Source of the DNA: Candidatus Neomicrothrix sp. UBA2974
Lineage (GTDB): Bacteria; Actinomycetota; Acidimicrobiia; Acidimicrobiales; MedAcidi-G1
DNA length: 64,000 bases
Assembly (NCBI GenBank): GCA_002348705.1
Contig: DEAU01000039.1
Span: forward strand, 168,809 to 232,808
Direction of reading: 5' to 3'
The first letter of the stretch is position 1. Every line of letters begins with the position of its first letter. A program made the position numbers and the translations under genes. Positions 8,481 through 16,422 of this stretch are shown here, piece after piece. Below the pieces are notes generated by a model, which did no database searches, was not told where the DNA came from, and worked only from the letters and a program-made list of their open reading frames with translations.

Positions 8481-9680
8481 TTAGGCTTGATTCTTTGGCT
8501 GCCGGAGTCTTTCACGGGGAAGGCCTAGGCCCGTCCTGCCGATGATGTCTCTTTGCACCTCGTTCGTACCCCCACCAAACGTCAAGACCCAGACACTGCG
8601 GTACGCCACCTCTATGGAGTTGAGGATGGTCGAGCCCGGCGAGTCCGGCGTCAGATGGCCGGTGGCCCCCATTACTTCAGTGAGAAGCGTGTACATGCGA
8701 TGCATTGATTCCGACCCGTGGACCTTCACAGCGGAAGAGTCGGCGGGGCTCATACGTCCAGCGGTGTTCTCGGCAGCGACATACCAGTTGAGTAGGTCCA
8801 GATGCCGAGCCAAGGCCCGGCATTCAGCAAGCTTGATGCCTGCCCATTCGTGTTCTATGACTCGGCGCCCGTCGGCCGCCACGGTGTCACGAGCCCAGGC
8901 CAGACCCTGATCGGTCAGCGTGGTCAGACGGGCGCCAGGGAACAGGGATACTCGTTCGTAATTGAGTTGGTTGGTGATCAGAGCCCAACCGCCATTCACC
9001 TCGCCGACTCGCATGGCATCGGCGACTCGGACGTCATCGTAAAAGGTGGCTGTTGTGTGGGTCTGACCGAAAGTCTCAAACGGTTGGATGGAAAATCCCG
9101 GGTCGCTGGTATCCACGAGGAACATCGTGATCCCCCTGTGAGGGGGGGCGCTTGGATCGGTGCGGGCCGCGAGCCATATGTAGTCGGCGTTGTAGGCGAG
9201 GCTCGTGTACAACTTCTGGCCGTTGATCACCCAGGCGTCGCCCTCATGGTCTGCTCGTGTACGAAGAGAGGCGAGGTCAGTGCCGGCATCAGGCTCGGAG
9301 TAGCCGATAGAGAAGTGGACCTCGCCGGCAAGAACCTTAGGTAGGAAGAACGCTCGTTGCTCGTCGGTTCCGAACTGACGAATAGTTGGTCCAACGGTGT
9401 TAGTGGTAAGGAATGGGATTGGGCATCCAGCGGCTTGAGATTCGTCGAAGAAGATGTACTGCTCGATAGGCGTGAAGCCCTTGCCGCCGTACTCTGTTGG
9501 CCAGCCGACTCCAAGCCAGCCGTCACCGCCTATCTGCCGGATCAACGCCTTGTAGTCGGGGTTTTCGGCGAACTCAGCATTAGAAACCCGAGTTTTAAGG
9601 TCAGGTGTCATCAAGTCGCGGAAGTAGATCCGCAACTCGGCCTGGAGGGCCTTTTGGTCATCGGTTAGATCAAGGAACAC
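8481..9680 (-). CDS. Acyl-CoA dehydrogenase, FadE26 (ChsE4)-like subunit
   Basis: The protein has 399 residues. GWLGVGWPTEYGGKG, HFSIGYSEPDAGTDLASLRT and the C-terminal LTFGGGTNEVQRDIIG are hallmark acyl-CoA dehydrogenase segments for FAD and acyl-CoA binding. The whole reads closely like FadE26. GTG 9680 is chosen because GAGG lies nine bases upstream and the protein then starts like its family; a longer open frame upstream overlaps the preceding gene and has no family character. It lies 37 bp after one dehydrogenase gene and 2 bp before its probable partner subunit. Confidence 0.85.
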   Translation of the reverse strand: MFLDLTDDQKALQAELRIYFRDLMTPDLKTRVSNAEFAENPDYKALIRQIGGDGWLGVGWPTEYGGKGFTPIEQYIFFDESQAAGCPIPFLTTNTVGPTIRQFGTDEQRAFFLPKVLAGEVHFSIGYSEPDAGTDLASLRTRADHEGDAWVINGQKLYTSLAYNADYIWLAARTDPSAPPHRGITMFLVDTSDPGFSIQPFETFGQTHTTATFYDDVRVADAMRVGEVNGGWALITNQLNYERVSLFPGARLTTLTDQGLAWARDTVAADGRRVIEHEWAGIKLAECRALARHLDLLNWYVAAENTAGRMSPADSSAVKVHGSESMHRMYTLLTEVMGATGHLTPDSPGSTILNSIEVAYRSVWVLTFGGGTNEVQRDIIGRTGLGLPRERLRQPKNQA

Positions 9681-9717
9681 CGGTAAATGCCTCGGTCTGC
9701 GGACTGGCGGCACATGC

Positions 9718-10980
9718 TTAGCTCCTCGGGACGTCGCGCCACGCAGCGCCCTTGAAAGGATCAGGCTCCTTGGGTAGGCCAAGAACCCTCTCGCCGATGA
9801 TGTTTCGCTGCACCTCGTCAGTTCCACCGGCAATGCTCGCTCCGGCAGCGGACACGCAAAACCTGGCCCAGTCGCGAGCTTCGCTGTGGGCGTTGTCGGC
9901 TAGGCCCCAGGCCTGTCCAGCCGGGCCGAGGATGGCCATCGACGCGTCTCTGACCCGACGGGCCAAAAGGGATCCGGTCAATTTGGCTATCGAGCCTTCT
10001 GGGCCGGGCACGCGGCCGCTAGCGATCGCACTTCGGATCCGTTGGCCGACATAGTCCTTGATTTCCTCGCTGATCACGAGTTCGGCTAAAGCCTGGCGGA
10101 CAGTGGGGTCGGTGTGTCGGCCAAGTTGGTGCGCGAGACGGATGAGCTCCGGGTGGCGCTTTGTGTTAAGGCCTCCAGCACCGGCGCCGATTGAGACGCG
10201 CTCGAACATGAGCATGCTGACCGCGAGATTCCAACCCTGATTCACATCGCCGAGCAGGCTGGATGCCGGAATACGTGCACCATTGAAGAAGACCTCGTTA
10301 AAGCCGCGAGTCCCCGAGATCTGAAGAAGTGGGCGAATGTCGATACCGGAGACTTGCAAGTCAACGATGAACATGGAGAGGCCCTGGTGCTTTGGCAGTG
10401 ATGGATCAGTTCGGGCGACCACCAGACCGAGGTCGCAGTAGTGGGCGCCTGAGGTCCAGACTTTCTGGCCGTCGAGGATCCATTGATCGCCATCACGAAC
10501 TGCCCGAGTGGAGAGGCCTGCGATATCTGAGCCAGCTCCTGGCTCGGAAAACATCTGACACCAGATCGTTGTTCCTCGGATGTTGTCGGGGAGATAGGCC
10601 GACTTCTGCTCATGAGTGCCGTACTCGTTCAACATGGGCAGGCACATACCGTGGCTGATTGACAACGGTCCATCGGGAAGTCGCCAACCGGCGGCTGTCT
10701 GGGTGAAGAGTTCCTGGTGACGCTGAGTCAGGCCGGCACCCCCGTACTCAGTTGGATAGGTGAGGCCAGCCAGACCGGCGTCGTCTAGCGAGGCCTGATA
10801 GCTCCGTGCAGCGTCGAGTGACATGGCCTCGCTAGGTGGAGTCCGGCTCTCAGGTATTAGCTGATCAACTGAGTCGAGGCGTGGGCAGTGGTTATCGAGA
10901 AAGGCAGAGACCCGTTGGACGAAGGCAGATTCGTCAAACGTTTCGGCTCCATAGTCCTGCGTCGATGCTCGGTAGACCAT
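9718..10980 (-). CDS. Acyl-CoA dehydrogenase
   Basis: This acyl-CoA dehydrogenase of about 420 residues is the first gene of the minus-strand run. Visible motifs are GLAGLTYPTEYGGAGL, WCQMFSEPGAGSDIAGL, and the C-terminal SIAGGTDEVQRNIIGERVLGLPKEP. I start it at ATG 10980; ATG 11043 is an alternative and neither has a clear ribosome-binding site. The five-gene run ACAD-ACAD-ACAD-mtr-SDR has gaps of 37, 2, 19 and 29 bp, so one transcript is likely. The substrate is unknown; neighbours point to acyl-CoA esters of a sterol-like or branched acid. Confidence 0.85.
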   Translation of the reverse strand: MVYRASTQDYGAETFDESAFVQRVSAFLDNHCPRLDSVDQLIPESRTPPSEAMSLDAARSYQASLDDAGLAGLTYPTEYGGAGLTQRHQELFTQTAAGWRLPDGPLSISHGMCLPMLNEYGTHEQKSAYLPDNIRGTTIWCQMFSEPGAGSDIAGLSTRAVRDGDQWILDGQKVWTSGAHYCDLGLVVARTDPSLPKHQGLSMFIVDLQVSGIDIRPLLQISGTRGFNEVFFNGARIPASSLLGDVNQGWNLAVSMLMFERVSIGAGAGGLNTKRHPELIRLAHQLGRHTDPTVRQALAELVISEEIKDYVGQRIRSAIASGRVPGPEGSIAKLTGSLLARRVRDASMAILGPAGQAWGLADNAHSEARDWARFCVSAAGASIAGGTDEVQRNIIGERVLGLPKEPDPFKGAAWRDVPRS

Positions 10981-11273
10981 CGATGGGCGACGGTACCGGC
11001 CTCCTTTGGCGCATTCGGCATCAGGCGCAAAGGTTCTAGACATTTGCTGGCGAACAGCGGCAGTCAATCTGGTGGCGGTGAACCCAGACAACCAGAGGAG
11101 ATAGTTCTCTCTCAAAGTTTTGGTGCGACACGGCTGCGGATCTCAACAGGCTGTTGCAGGTCCCCTCTCTCGGATCGCAGACAAGGTGGATGTCGGTCCT
11201 AGGATCCCTTTGGATCATGGATCTAGGTGCCCACGACGACAAACTTGTCAACCAGGCCTCGGGGAGCGGCAGG
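10981..11273. other. Divergent intergenic region between the two catabolic arms
   Basis: This 293-bp gap separates the minus-strand dehydrogenase operon from the plus-strand DUF35-thiolase operon, so it should hold two promoters. I see no convincing coding sequence in it. It contains the imperfect inverted repeat CCTAGGATCC (11198-11207) / GGATCTAGG (11219-11227) and, nearer the plus-strand start, the perfect palindrome listed separately. No clear -35/-10 pair was found. Confidence 0.5.
11238..11249. promoter_or_regulatory. Candidate operator palindrome GACAA-AC-TTGTC
   Basis: GACAA at 11238-11242 and TTGTC at 11245-11249 form a perfect inverted repeat with a 2-bp centre, 24 bp before the DUF35 start codon. 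Its size and symmetry suit a TetR-type repressor such as those controlling sterol regulons. It is similar to, but does not match, the mycobacterial KstR2 site as I remember it. The regulator is not in the window. Confidence 0.35.
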
Positions 11274-11735
11274 ATGATGGCCATCACCACCAAAAGGCGC
11301 GTACCGGCTGTTGAGGGCCTCTTCACCATGGGCGGCGAACCACAGTTGATTGGTGGTCGTCTGCTTGATACCGGAGGATATTGCTTTCCCCGCGATCTCG
11401 GTGGTGCGGACCCGAGTTGTCCCTCCAGCGGCGTGGAGGAGGTCCTTCTGACTCGCCGGGGTCGAATCTGGTCTTTCACGAACAGCGCATATCCGCCACC
11501 ACCCCCATTCGTCGTGACTGAACCGTACGTGCCTGTGGTGGTGGCTGCCGTGGAACTGGATGTAGAACGGATGGTCGTGCTCGGCCAGGTGGTGCCTGAC
11601 TTTGCCGTTGGCGACCTCGAGGTCGGGATGGAAGTGGAGTTGGAACTGGGTGTGCTGTACGAGGACGAGGAGACTGAGTACCTAACTTGGCAATGGCGAC
11701 CTGTTCTGGGCGAGTCGGCTACTGGCGTGAATTAG
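11274..11735 (+). CDS. DUF35 OB-fold protein with degenerate zinc ribbon
   Basis: This 153-residue protein begins with the family-typical TKRRVPAVEGLF, then a rubredoxin-like zinc-ribbon position and an OB-fold (RGRIWSFTNSAYPPPPPF, VELDVERMVVLGQV). DUF35 proteins pair with thiolase-like partners and can present acyl-CoA substrates, as ChsH2 does with Ltp2. Only two cysteines (in YCFPRD and DPSC) remain of the usual four, so zinc binding is doubtful. GGGGAG at 11261-11266 fixes ATG 11274 as start. The thiolase gene begins 13 bp after the stop, so the two products very likely work together. Confidence 0.8.
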   Translation: MMAITTKRRVPAVEGLFTMGGEPQLIGGRLLDTGGYCFPRDLGGADPSCPSSGVEEVLLTRRGRIWSFTNSAYPPPPPFVVTEPYVPVVVAAVELDVERMVVLGQVVPDFAVGDLEVGMEVELELGVLYEDEETEYLTWQWRPVLGESATGVN

Positions 11736-11748
11736 GAGGATGGGATCG

Positions 11749-12942
11749 ATGGAGGAGATCGCTGTCCTCGGGGTGGGGATGCACCCTTGGGGCAAGTGGG
11801 GCCGGAACTTTGTTGAGTACGGAATCCATGCTGCCCGAGAGGCCCTCGTTGATGCCGATGTGGACTGGAGAGAAGTGGGCTTCGTGTCGGGGGCTATAAC
11901 CGTCCGATGTGGTTATCCCGGCTACGTAGCGGGCTCCACGTTTGCCCGCGCTCTGGGATTTACGGGTGCTCAGGTGGCCAGTAGTTATGCGGCGTGCGCC
12001 TCTGGGGTGACTGCGCTATCAGTGGCCCGAGGGCAGATTCTGTCTGGGGTGTGCGACGTGGCACTGGTAGTTGGTGCTGACACCACACCTAAGGGGTTCT
12101 TGGCTCCACAGGATGGGGTTAGGCCGGACGACACCGACTGGCTCCGGTTCCACATGGTGGGAGCCACCAACCCTGTGTATTTCGCCCTTCATGCTCGACG
12201 TCGGATGGCCAGATACGGAGCTACACCAGAGGACTTCGCGATGGTGAAGGCCAAGAACAGCCGCCACGGAGTCCATAATCCAAATGCCCGCTACCCAAAG
12301 GAGTACGACGTAGCAGACATATCCAACTCGCCGGTCGTCTCAGATCCGCTGCGCCTGTTAGAGATCTGTGCCACGAGCGACGGCGGAGCAGCCTTGGTCG
12401 TCTGTTCTATGGACTATGCGCGGTCGAAGGGAGTTGCTGATCCAGTGCGTGTGGCGGGCCTATCCACGGTGACCCCTACATATCCGGACACTGTGATTGA
12501 CCTGCCGTACCTGGCTACTGATTCGGCGGCCAGTGCTGAACCACCTGATCTTGGATTCAAGGACTCCATCGGAGCGCAGGTCTATGCCGAGGCGGGAATG
12601 GGTCCTGCCGACGTCGATGTAGCTGAGGTCTACGATCTTTCGTCAGCACTCGAACTGGATTGGTACGAACAACTGGGCCTCTGTGAAGAGGGTGAGGCCG
12701 AAGCGCTCTTACGGGCCGGGGAGACGTCAATTGGAGGGCGGGTCCCGGTCAATCCAAGTGGCGGACTCGGGGCGTTTGGAGAGGCGGTACCTGCTCAGGC
12801 TATTGCCCAGGTCTGTGAGTTGACCTGGCAGCTACGGCGTCAGGCTGGTGCTCGGCAGGTTGAAGGAGCCCGGGTTGGTGTCACAGCCAACCAGGGTCTT
12901 TTCGGGCATGGTTCGTCGGTCCTACTCCGGCGGGCTTCTTGA
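11749..12942 (+). CDS. SCP-x/Ltp-type thiolase-like enzyme
   Basis: The protein has 397 residues and the thiolase fold. SSYAACASG (Cys near residue 83) is at the nucleophile position, EICATSDGGAALVV is the domain linker of SCP-x thiolases, and NPSGGLGAFGEA replaces the histidine loop of classical thiolases. The C-terminus GVTANQGLFGHGSS lacks the classical CxG cysteine, as in lipid-transfer-type thiolases that act as thiolases or retro-aldolases. ATG 11749 is preferred because AGGAGG ends nine bases upstream; ATG 11740 overlaps that site. The preceding DUF35 gene is its probable partner subunit. Confidence 0.82.
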   Translation: MEEIAVLGVGMHPWGKWGRNFVEYGIHAAREALVDADVDWREVGFVSGAITVRCGYPGYVAGSTFARALGFTGAQVASSYAACASGVTALSVARGQILSGVCDVALVVGADTTPKGFLAPQDGVRPDDTDWLRFHMVGATNPVYFALHARRRMARYGATPEDFAMVKAKNSRHGVHNPNARYPKEYDVADISNSPVVSDPLRLLEICATSDGGAALVVCSMDYARSKGVADPVRVAGLSTVTPTYPDTVIDLPYLATDSAASAEPPDLGFKDSIGAQVYAEAGMGPADVDVAEVYDLSSALELDWYEQLGLCEEGEAEALLRAGETSIGGRVPVNPSGGLGAFGEAVPAQAIAQVCELTWQLRRQAGARQVEGARVGVTANQGLFGHGSSVLLRRAS

Positions 12943-12957
12943 GGGAGGTATCGCGCA

Positions 12958-13740
12958 GTGGCCTTACAAGAAGTAGTGGTTGACGGAGTTGCCACCATCA
13001 CGATGGATAACCCTCCAGTGAATGCATTGGGGGCTGCGGACACCTATGCACTAGCTGGTCTGTTGGATGGCTATCGGACTCGGGAGGATGTGCGAGTGGT
13101 GGTCCTGACGGCGCGAGGTCGCGGCTTCTGTGCAGGCGTCGATATCAAGGAGATCCAGGCCATGGATTCTGATGGGGGGCATCGTGGCCTGGTGGAGGCC
13201 AACCGGTCGTGCGAAGAGGCGTTTCGGGCGGTCTATGAGTGTGCCGTTCCGGTAGTGGCAGCGGTGAACGATTTCTGTCTGGGTACCGGGATCGGCTTGG
13301 TGGGAAATGCAGATGTCATCGTTGCTGCAGAGAGCGTGGGCTTCGGTCTGCCGGAGGTGGATAACGGAGCGTTGGGAGCAGCCACGCACCTTATGCGTCT
13401 TGTGCCGGCTCACCGGGCGCGCTGGATGCTCTACAGCTGCGAGTTGGCTAGCGCAGAGGAACTTCATGCCTATGGGTCGGTGCTTCGCGTCGTGTCCGCT
13501 GACGAACTGGCGGACACGGCTACTGAGGTGGCGGGCGTCTTAGCAGCTAAGAACTCTGACGTACTTCGTGCAGCCAAGGCATCAATGAATGGCATTGACC
13601 CGGTCGACGTCCGTCGGAGTTACCGCTATGAGCAGGGGTTCACCTTCGAGTTAAACCTGCTTGGACGCGGTGATGAAGCCCGGTCGGCATTCCTGAGGGG
13701 CGAACGGTCCCCGACGCGGCTGGTGCCCGAAGGGCCATGA
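12958..13740 (+). CDS. Crotonase-fold enzyme resembling EchA20
   Basis: This 260-residue enoyl-CoA hydratase/isomerase superfamily protein contains GRGFCAGVDIKEIQ (first oxyanion-hole loop), ANRSCEEAFRAVYECAVPVVAAVN, LGTGIGLVGNADVIVA and FGLPEVDNGALGAATHLMRLVP. These segments and the C-terminal SYRYEQGFTFELNL match my memory of mycobacterial EchA20, the hydrolase that opens the last steroid ring in cholesterol C/D-ring breakdown. It starts at GTG 12958, 15 bp after the thiolase stop. If the family call holds, it is the most pathway-specific gene of the block; a more general hydratase remains possible. Confidence 0.75.
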   Translation: MALQEVVVDGVATITMDNPPVNALGAADTYALAGLLDGYRTREDVRVVVLTARGRGFCAGVDIKEIQAMDSDGGHRGLVEANRSCEEAFRAVYECAVPVVAAVNDFCLGTGIGLVGNADVIVAAESVGFGLPEVDNGALGAATHLMRLVPAHRARWMLYSCELASAEELHAYGSVLRVVSADELADTATEVAGVLAAKNSDVLRAAKASMNGIDPVDVRRSYRYEQGFTFELNLLGRGDEARSAFLRGERSPTRLVPEGP

Positions 13741-14600
13741 GGGTGGGACACCGCGTCGCGCAAGCCAGCCTTCTGGTGCTGGCTGGTGGTCTCGGGACGC
13801 GATTCGGGGGCACGAAGCAACTGGCTGCCGTCGGTCCGGGCGGCGCGGCGATTCTCGACCACTCGATTCGCGAAGCTCGAAACGCTGGTGTTGAACGAAT
13901 AGTTGTCGTCGGCCGATCGGACCTCGATGCGGAGTTGCGGTCGCACTTGACGAGCCAGCATCCAGACCTTGAGCTAACAATTGTCCATCAGGACTGCCAT
14001 GGTCCTCGTCGTGTAAAGCCCTGGGGTACCGGACACGCAGTGATTAGCGCATTGTCGGTGATAGATGGACCGGTGATTGTCCTCAACGCCGACGATTACT
14101 ACGGCCCCACGGGCATTGCCATGGTGGCTAATTCGATCACAGAGGGCCGCTCGGACGAGGTTGCTCGAGGTGTCATGCTCGGATTTCGCCTCGGTCAAAC
14201 TTTGCCGACCTCTGGGTCGGTGTCCCGTGGGGTCTGCGAAGTTGATGGTGAAGGTCGATTGGTAAGTTTGGTCGAAACTCATGGAATCGAGCGCCGGGGC
14301 GACGAGATCTGGGCGAGTACTCCACCTGGTGAACTGGACCCTGAGACGCCGGTGTCAATGAATATCTGGGGCTTGTCGGTTGAGGTAGTCACTGGACTAG
14401 TGGGCCAGTGGAACGAGTTTCTTGAGACTAACGCCGGCTCAGAGAGCATTGAGTTCCTCTTACCAGTTGCCCTTGATGAGCAGCGCCAGACCGGCAAACT
14501 GGTGGTTGATGTTTTGGACACTGAGGAGACCTGGATAGGTATTACCAACCGCTTGGACCTAGTGGCAGCTCGCTCGGCGTTTGCAGAAATTCGGCACTGA
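13737..14600 (+). CDS. Sugar-phosphate nucleotidyltransferase-like protein
   Basis: The protein has 287 residues with a GT-A nucleotidyltransferase fold. LVLAGGLGTRFGGTKQL near residue 13 binds the nucleotide, WGTGHAVISAL and VLNADDYYG provide the metal-binding acidic residues. It lacks the C-terminal hexapeptide repeats of bifunctional forms. Its ATG overlaps the preceding TGA (ATGA), implying translational coupling to the EchA20-like gene, an odd partner for a sugar-activating enzyme. Both substrate and role in this operon are unknown. Confidence 0.7.
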   Translation: MRVGHRVAQASLLVLAGGLGTRFGGTKQLAAVGPGGAAILDHSIREARNAGVERIVVVGRSDLDAELRSHLTSQHPDLELTIVHQDCHGPRRVKPWGTGHAVISALSVIDGPVIVLNADDYYGPTGIAMVANSITEGRSDEVARGVMLGFRLGQTLPTSGSVSRGVCEVDGEGRLVSLVETHGIERRGDEIWASTPPGELDPETPVSMNIWGLSVEVVTGLVGQWNEFLETNAGSESIEFLLPVALDEQRQTGKLVVDVLDTEETWIGITNRLDLVAARSAFAEIRH

Positions 14601-14611
14601 GGGGAGGCTGG

Positions 14612-15616
14612 GTGCTCCTGCTTCGTTTTGATCTCCGGATCCCGCCGTTCGTCGATGATCTGACCCCGGCTCGTCAGTACGGCGAAATGCTGGAGATGGT
14701 CCGCTTCGCCGACTCCCACGGTTTTGCCGGAGTGGTTCTGTCGGAACACCATGGGGCTGAAGATGGCTTTATGAGCGCTCCATTGGTGGTTGCTGCCGGA
14801 GTACTCGCAGCAACTAGGAATCTGTTCTGCTCTGTATCGGCTCTGCTGCTGCCTCTCCACGATCCGATACGGGTAGCAGAGGATGTCGCGGCGATCGATT
14901 TGATGGCACCGGGTCGAATCAGCGTGGTGGCAGGGATCGGTTACCGGGATGAGGAGTTCGCCATGTTCGGTCGGGATCGAAGCCGACGCGGCCAGGCCAC
15001 TGAAGAAGCAATCGCAGCGATGCTTGCCGCGTGGAGTGGAGAACCACTCGAAGTTGACGGCCGACCGATTCTGATAACCCCGCGCCCTACCAGTCCTCCG
15101 CACTCGCTCCTTGCAGTCGGGGGCTCGGTAGAAGCGTCCGCCCAACGTGCAGCTCGTCACCATCTAGCGTTCGTTCCGGCAATCGGTGACGGGGCTCTCG
15201 CGGCGGCGTACTTGGAGGCATCGGAGGCTGCAGGGCATGAAACTCCGTTCTGCGCTTTACCAAATGGTCCTGGTCTGGTGCTGGTGAGCCGTGACCCAGA
15301 AGCACTGTGGGAGCAGATCGGTGAGAACCTGCTTTATGACGCCCAAACCTATGCCTCCTGGCAAAAGGCCGACCAGCGCACGAGTTGGCAGGTTGACGCC
15401 ACGGATCTCTCGACGCTGCGGGCGGGAGGGCAACACGCAATTGTCACACCAGACCAGTGTGTGGACCTTGTGCGGACCAACGGGGCAGCGGTGGTGCATC
15501 CGTTGTGTGGAGGGATCGACCCCGAGGTGGGGTGGGACTCACTACAACTGATTGCTGACGAGGTGGTTCCGGCACTGCGGAGTGCCTCAGCAGGTCCCAG
15601 GCCCTCCGAGAAGTAA
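14612..15616 (+). CDS. LLM-class flavin-dependent oxidoreductase
   Basis: This 334-residue TIM-barrel enzyme of the bacterial luciferase superfamily contains GFAGVVLSEHHGAEDGFMSAPLVVAAGVLAATR near residues 38-70 and DPIRVAEDVAAIDLMAPGRISVVAGIGYRDEEFAMFG, both typical of the class. Members use FMNH2 or F420H2; a FbiC gene elsewhere in the window shows F420 is probably available. GTG 14612 follows GGGGAGG at good spacing. Within this operon it may act as an oxygenase or reductase on a CoA ester or ketone, but that is inferred only from position. Confidence 0.82.
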   Translation: MLLLRFDLRIPPFVDDLTPARQYGEMLEMVRFADSHGFAGVVLSEHHGAEDGFMSAPLVVAAGVLAATRNLFCSVSALLLPLHDPIRVAEDVAAIDLMAPGRISVVAGIGYRDEEFAMFGRDRSRRGQATEEAIAAMLAAWSGEPLEVDGRPILITPRPTSPPHSLLAVGGSVEASAQRAARHHLAFVPAIGDGALAAAYLEASEAAGHETPFCALPNGPGLVLVSRDPEALWEQIGENLLYDAQTYASWQKADQRTSWQVDATDLSTLRAGGQHAIVTPDQCVDLVRTNGAAVVHPLCGGIDPEVGWDSLQLIADEVVPALRSASAGPRPSEK

Positions 15617-15621
15617 ACATC

Positions 15622-16422
15622 ATGCCTGACCTATTGATCGAACGAGACGGACCCGTGGTCATCCTGAGAATGAACCGACCGGCTCGCCGGAACGCGATGA
15701 CTTTGGCCATGTTCGGTCGTTTGGCCGATGCCTGGGATGAGATTGATGCCGATAAGGACGTTCGCGTTTGCGTCCTTACCGGTGCTGGAAAGCACTTTTC
15801 GGCCGGAATGGACCTACGAGCGATGGCCGACGATGTCGACCCCACCGACGACTACGACGTGGCTGGTCGGATGGAGCGGGAGGGATCTCGGTGGATATAC
15901 GACGGACTCCTCAAGACACGACACCCCAGGGTTCCGGTGATCGCAGCGGTGGAGGGCAACGCCATCGCGGGAGGTACCGAAATCCTCCAGGGCACAGAGA
16001 TCCGGGTAGCTGGCGAAAGTTCGATCTTTGGTGTTTCGGAAGCCCGCTGGTCCCTCTATCCGGGGGGCGGTTCGGCGGTTCGACTCGTCCGCCAGATTCC
16101 ATATACGGAAGCTGCCGACATCCTTCTCACTGGACGCCATTTGAAAGCCGATGAGGCCAAGCGAATTGGCCTCATCGGTGAAGTAGTTCCTGATGGAACT
16201 GCTTTGAAGCGGGCCCTGGAAATTGCCAGAACAGTGTCAGCGAACGGGCCCTTGGCAATCGAGGCCATCCTGCGGACATTGAGGGAAACCTCGGGTATGA
16301 CCGAATCCGAGGCATTTGCCTTTGAAGAACCGCTGAGTCGCTCTGTGTTTGCCTCTGAAGACGGGAAAGAGGGTCCCCGTGCGTTTGCCGAAAAGCGTCC
16401 CGCGAACTTTCGCCGGCGCTAA
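15622..16422 (+). CDS. Enoyl-CoA hydratase resembling EchA19
   Basis: The protein has 266 residues. GAGKHFSAGMDLRAM forms the oxyanion-hole loop, and AIAGGTEILQGTEIRVAGES and SEARWSLYPGGGSAVRLVRQIPY carry the paired acidic catalytic positions. The last two segments and the C-terminal EGPRAFAEKR match what I recall of EchA19, the hydratase of sterol side-chain degradation. It starts 5 bp after the LLM gene. Its 3' end overlaps by 4 bp the convergent nucleotidase gene. General fatty-acid hydratase activity is the alternative. Confidence 0.8.
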   Translation: MPDLLIERDGPVVILRMNRPARRNAMTLAMFGRLADAWDEIDADKDVRVCVLTGAGKHFSAGMDLRAMADDVDPTDDYDVAGRMEREGSRWIYDGLLKTRHPRVPVIAAVEGNAIAGGTEILQGTEIRVAGESSIFGVSEARWSLYPGGGSAVRLVRQIPYTEAADILLTGRHLKADEAKRIGLIGEVVPDGTALKRALEIARTVSANGPLAIEAILRTLRETSGMTESEAFAFEEPLSRSVFASEDGKEGPRAFAEKRPANFRRR

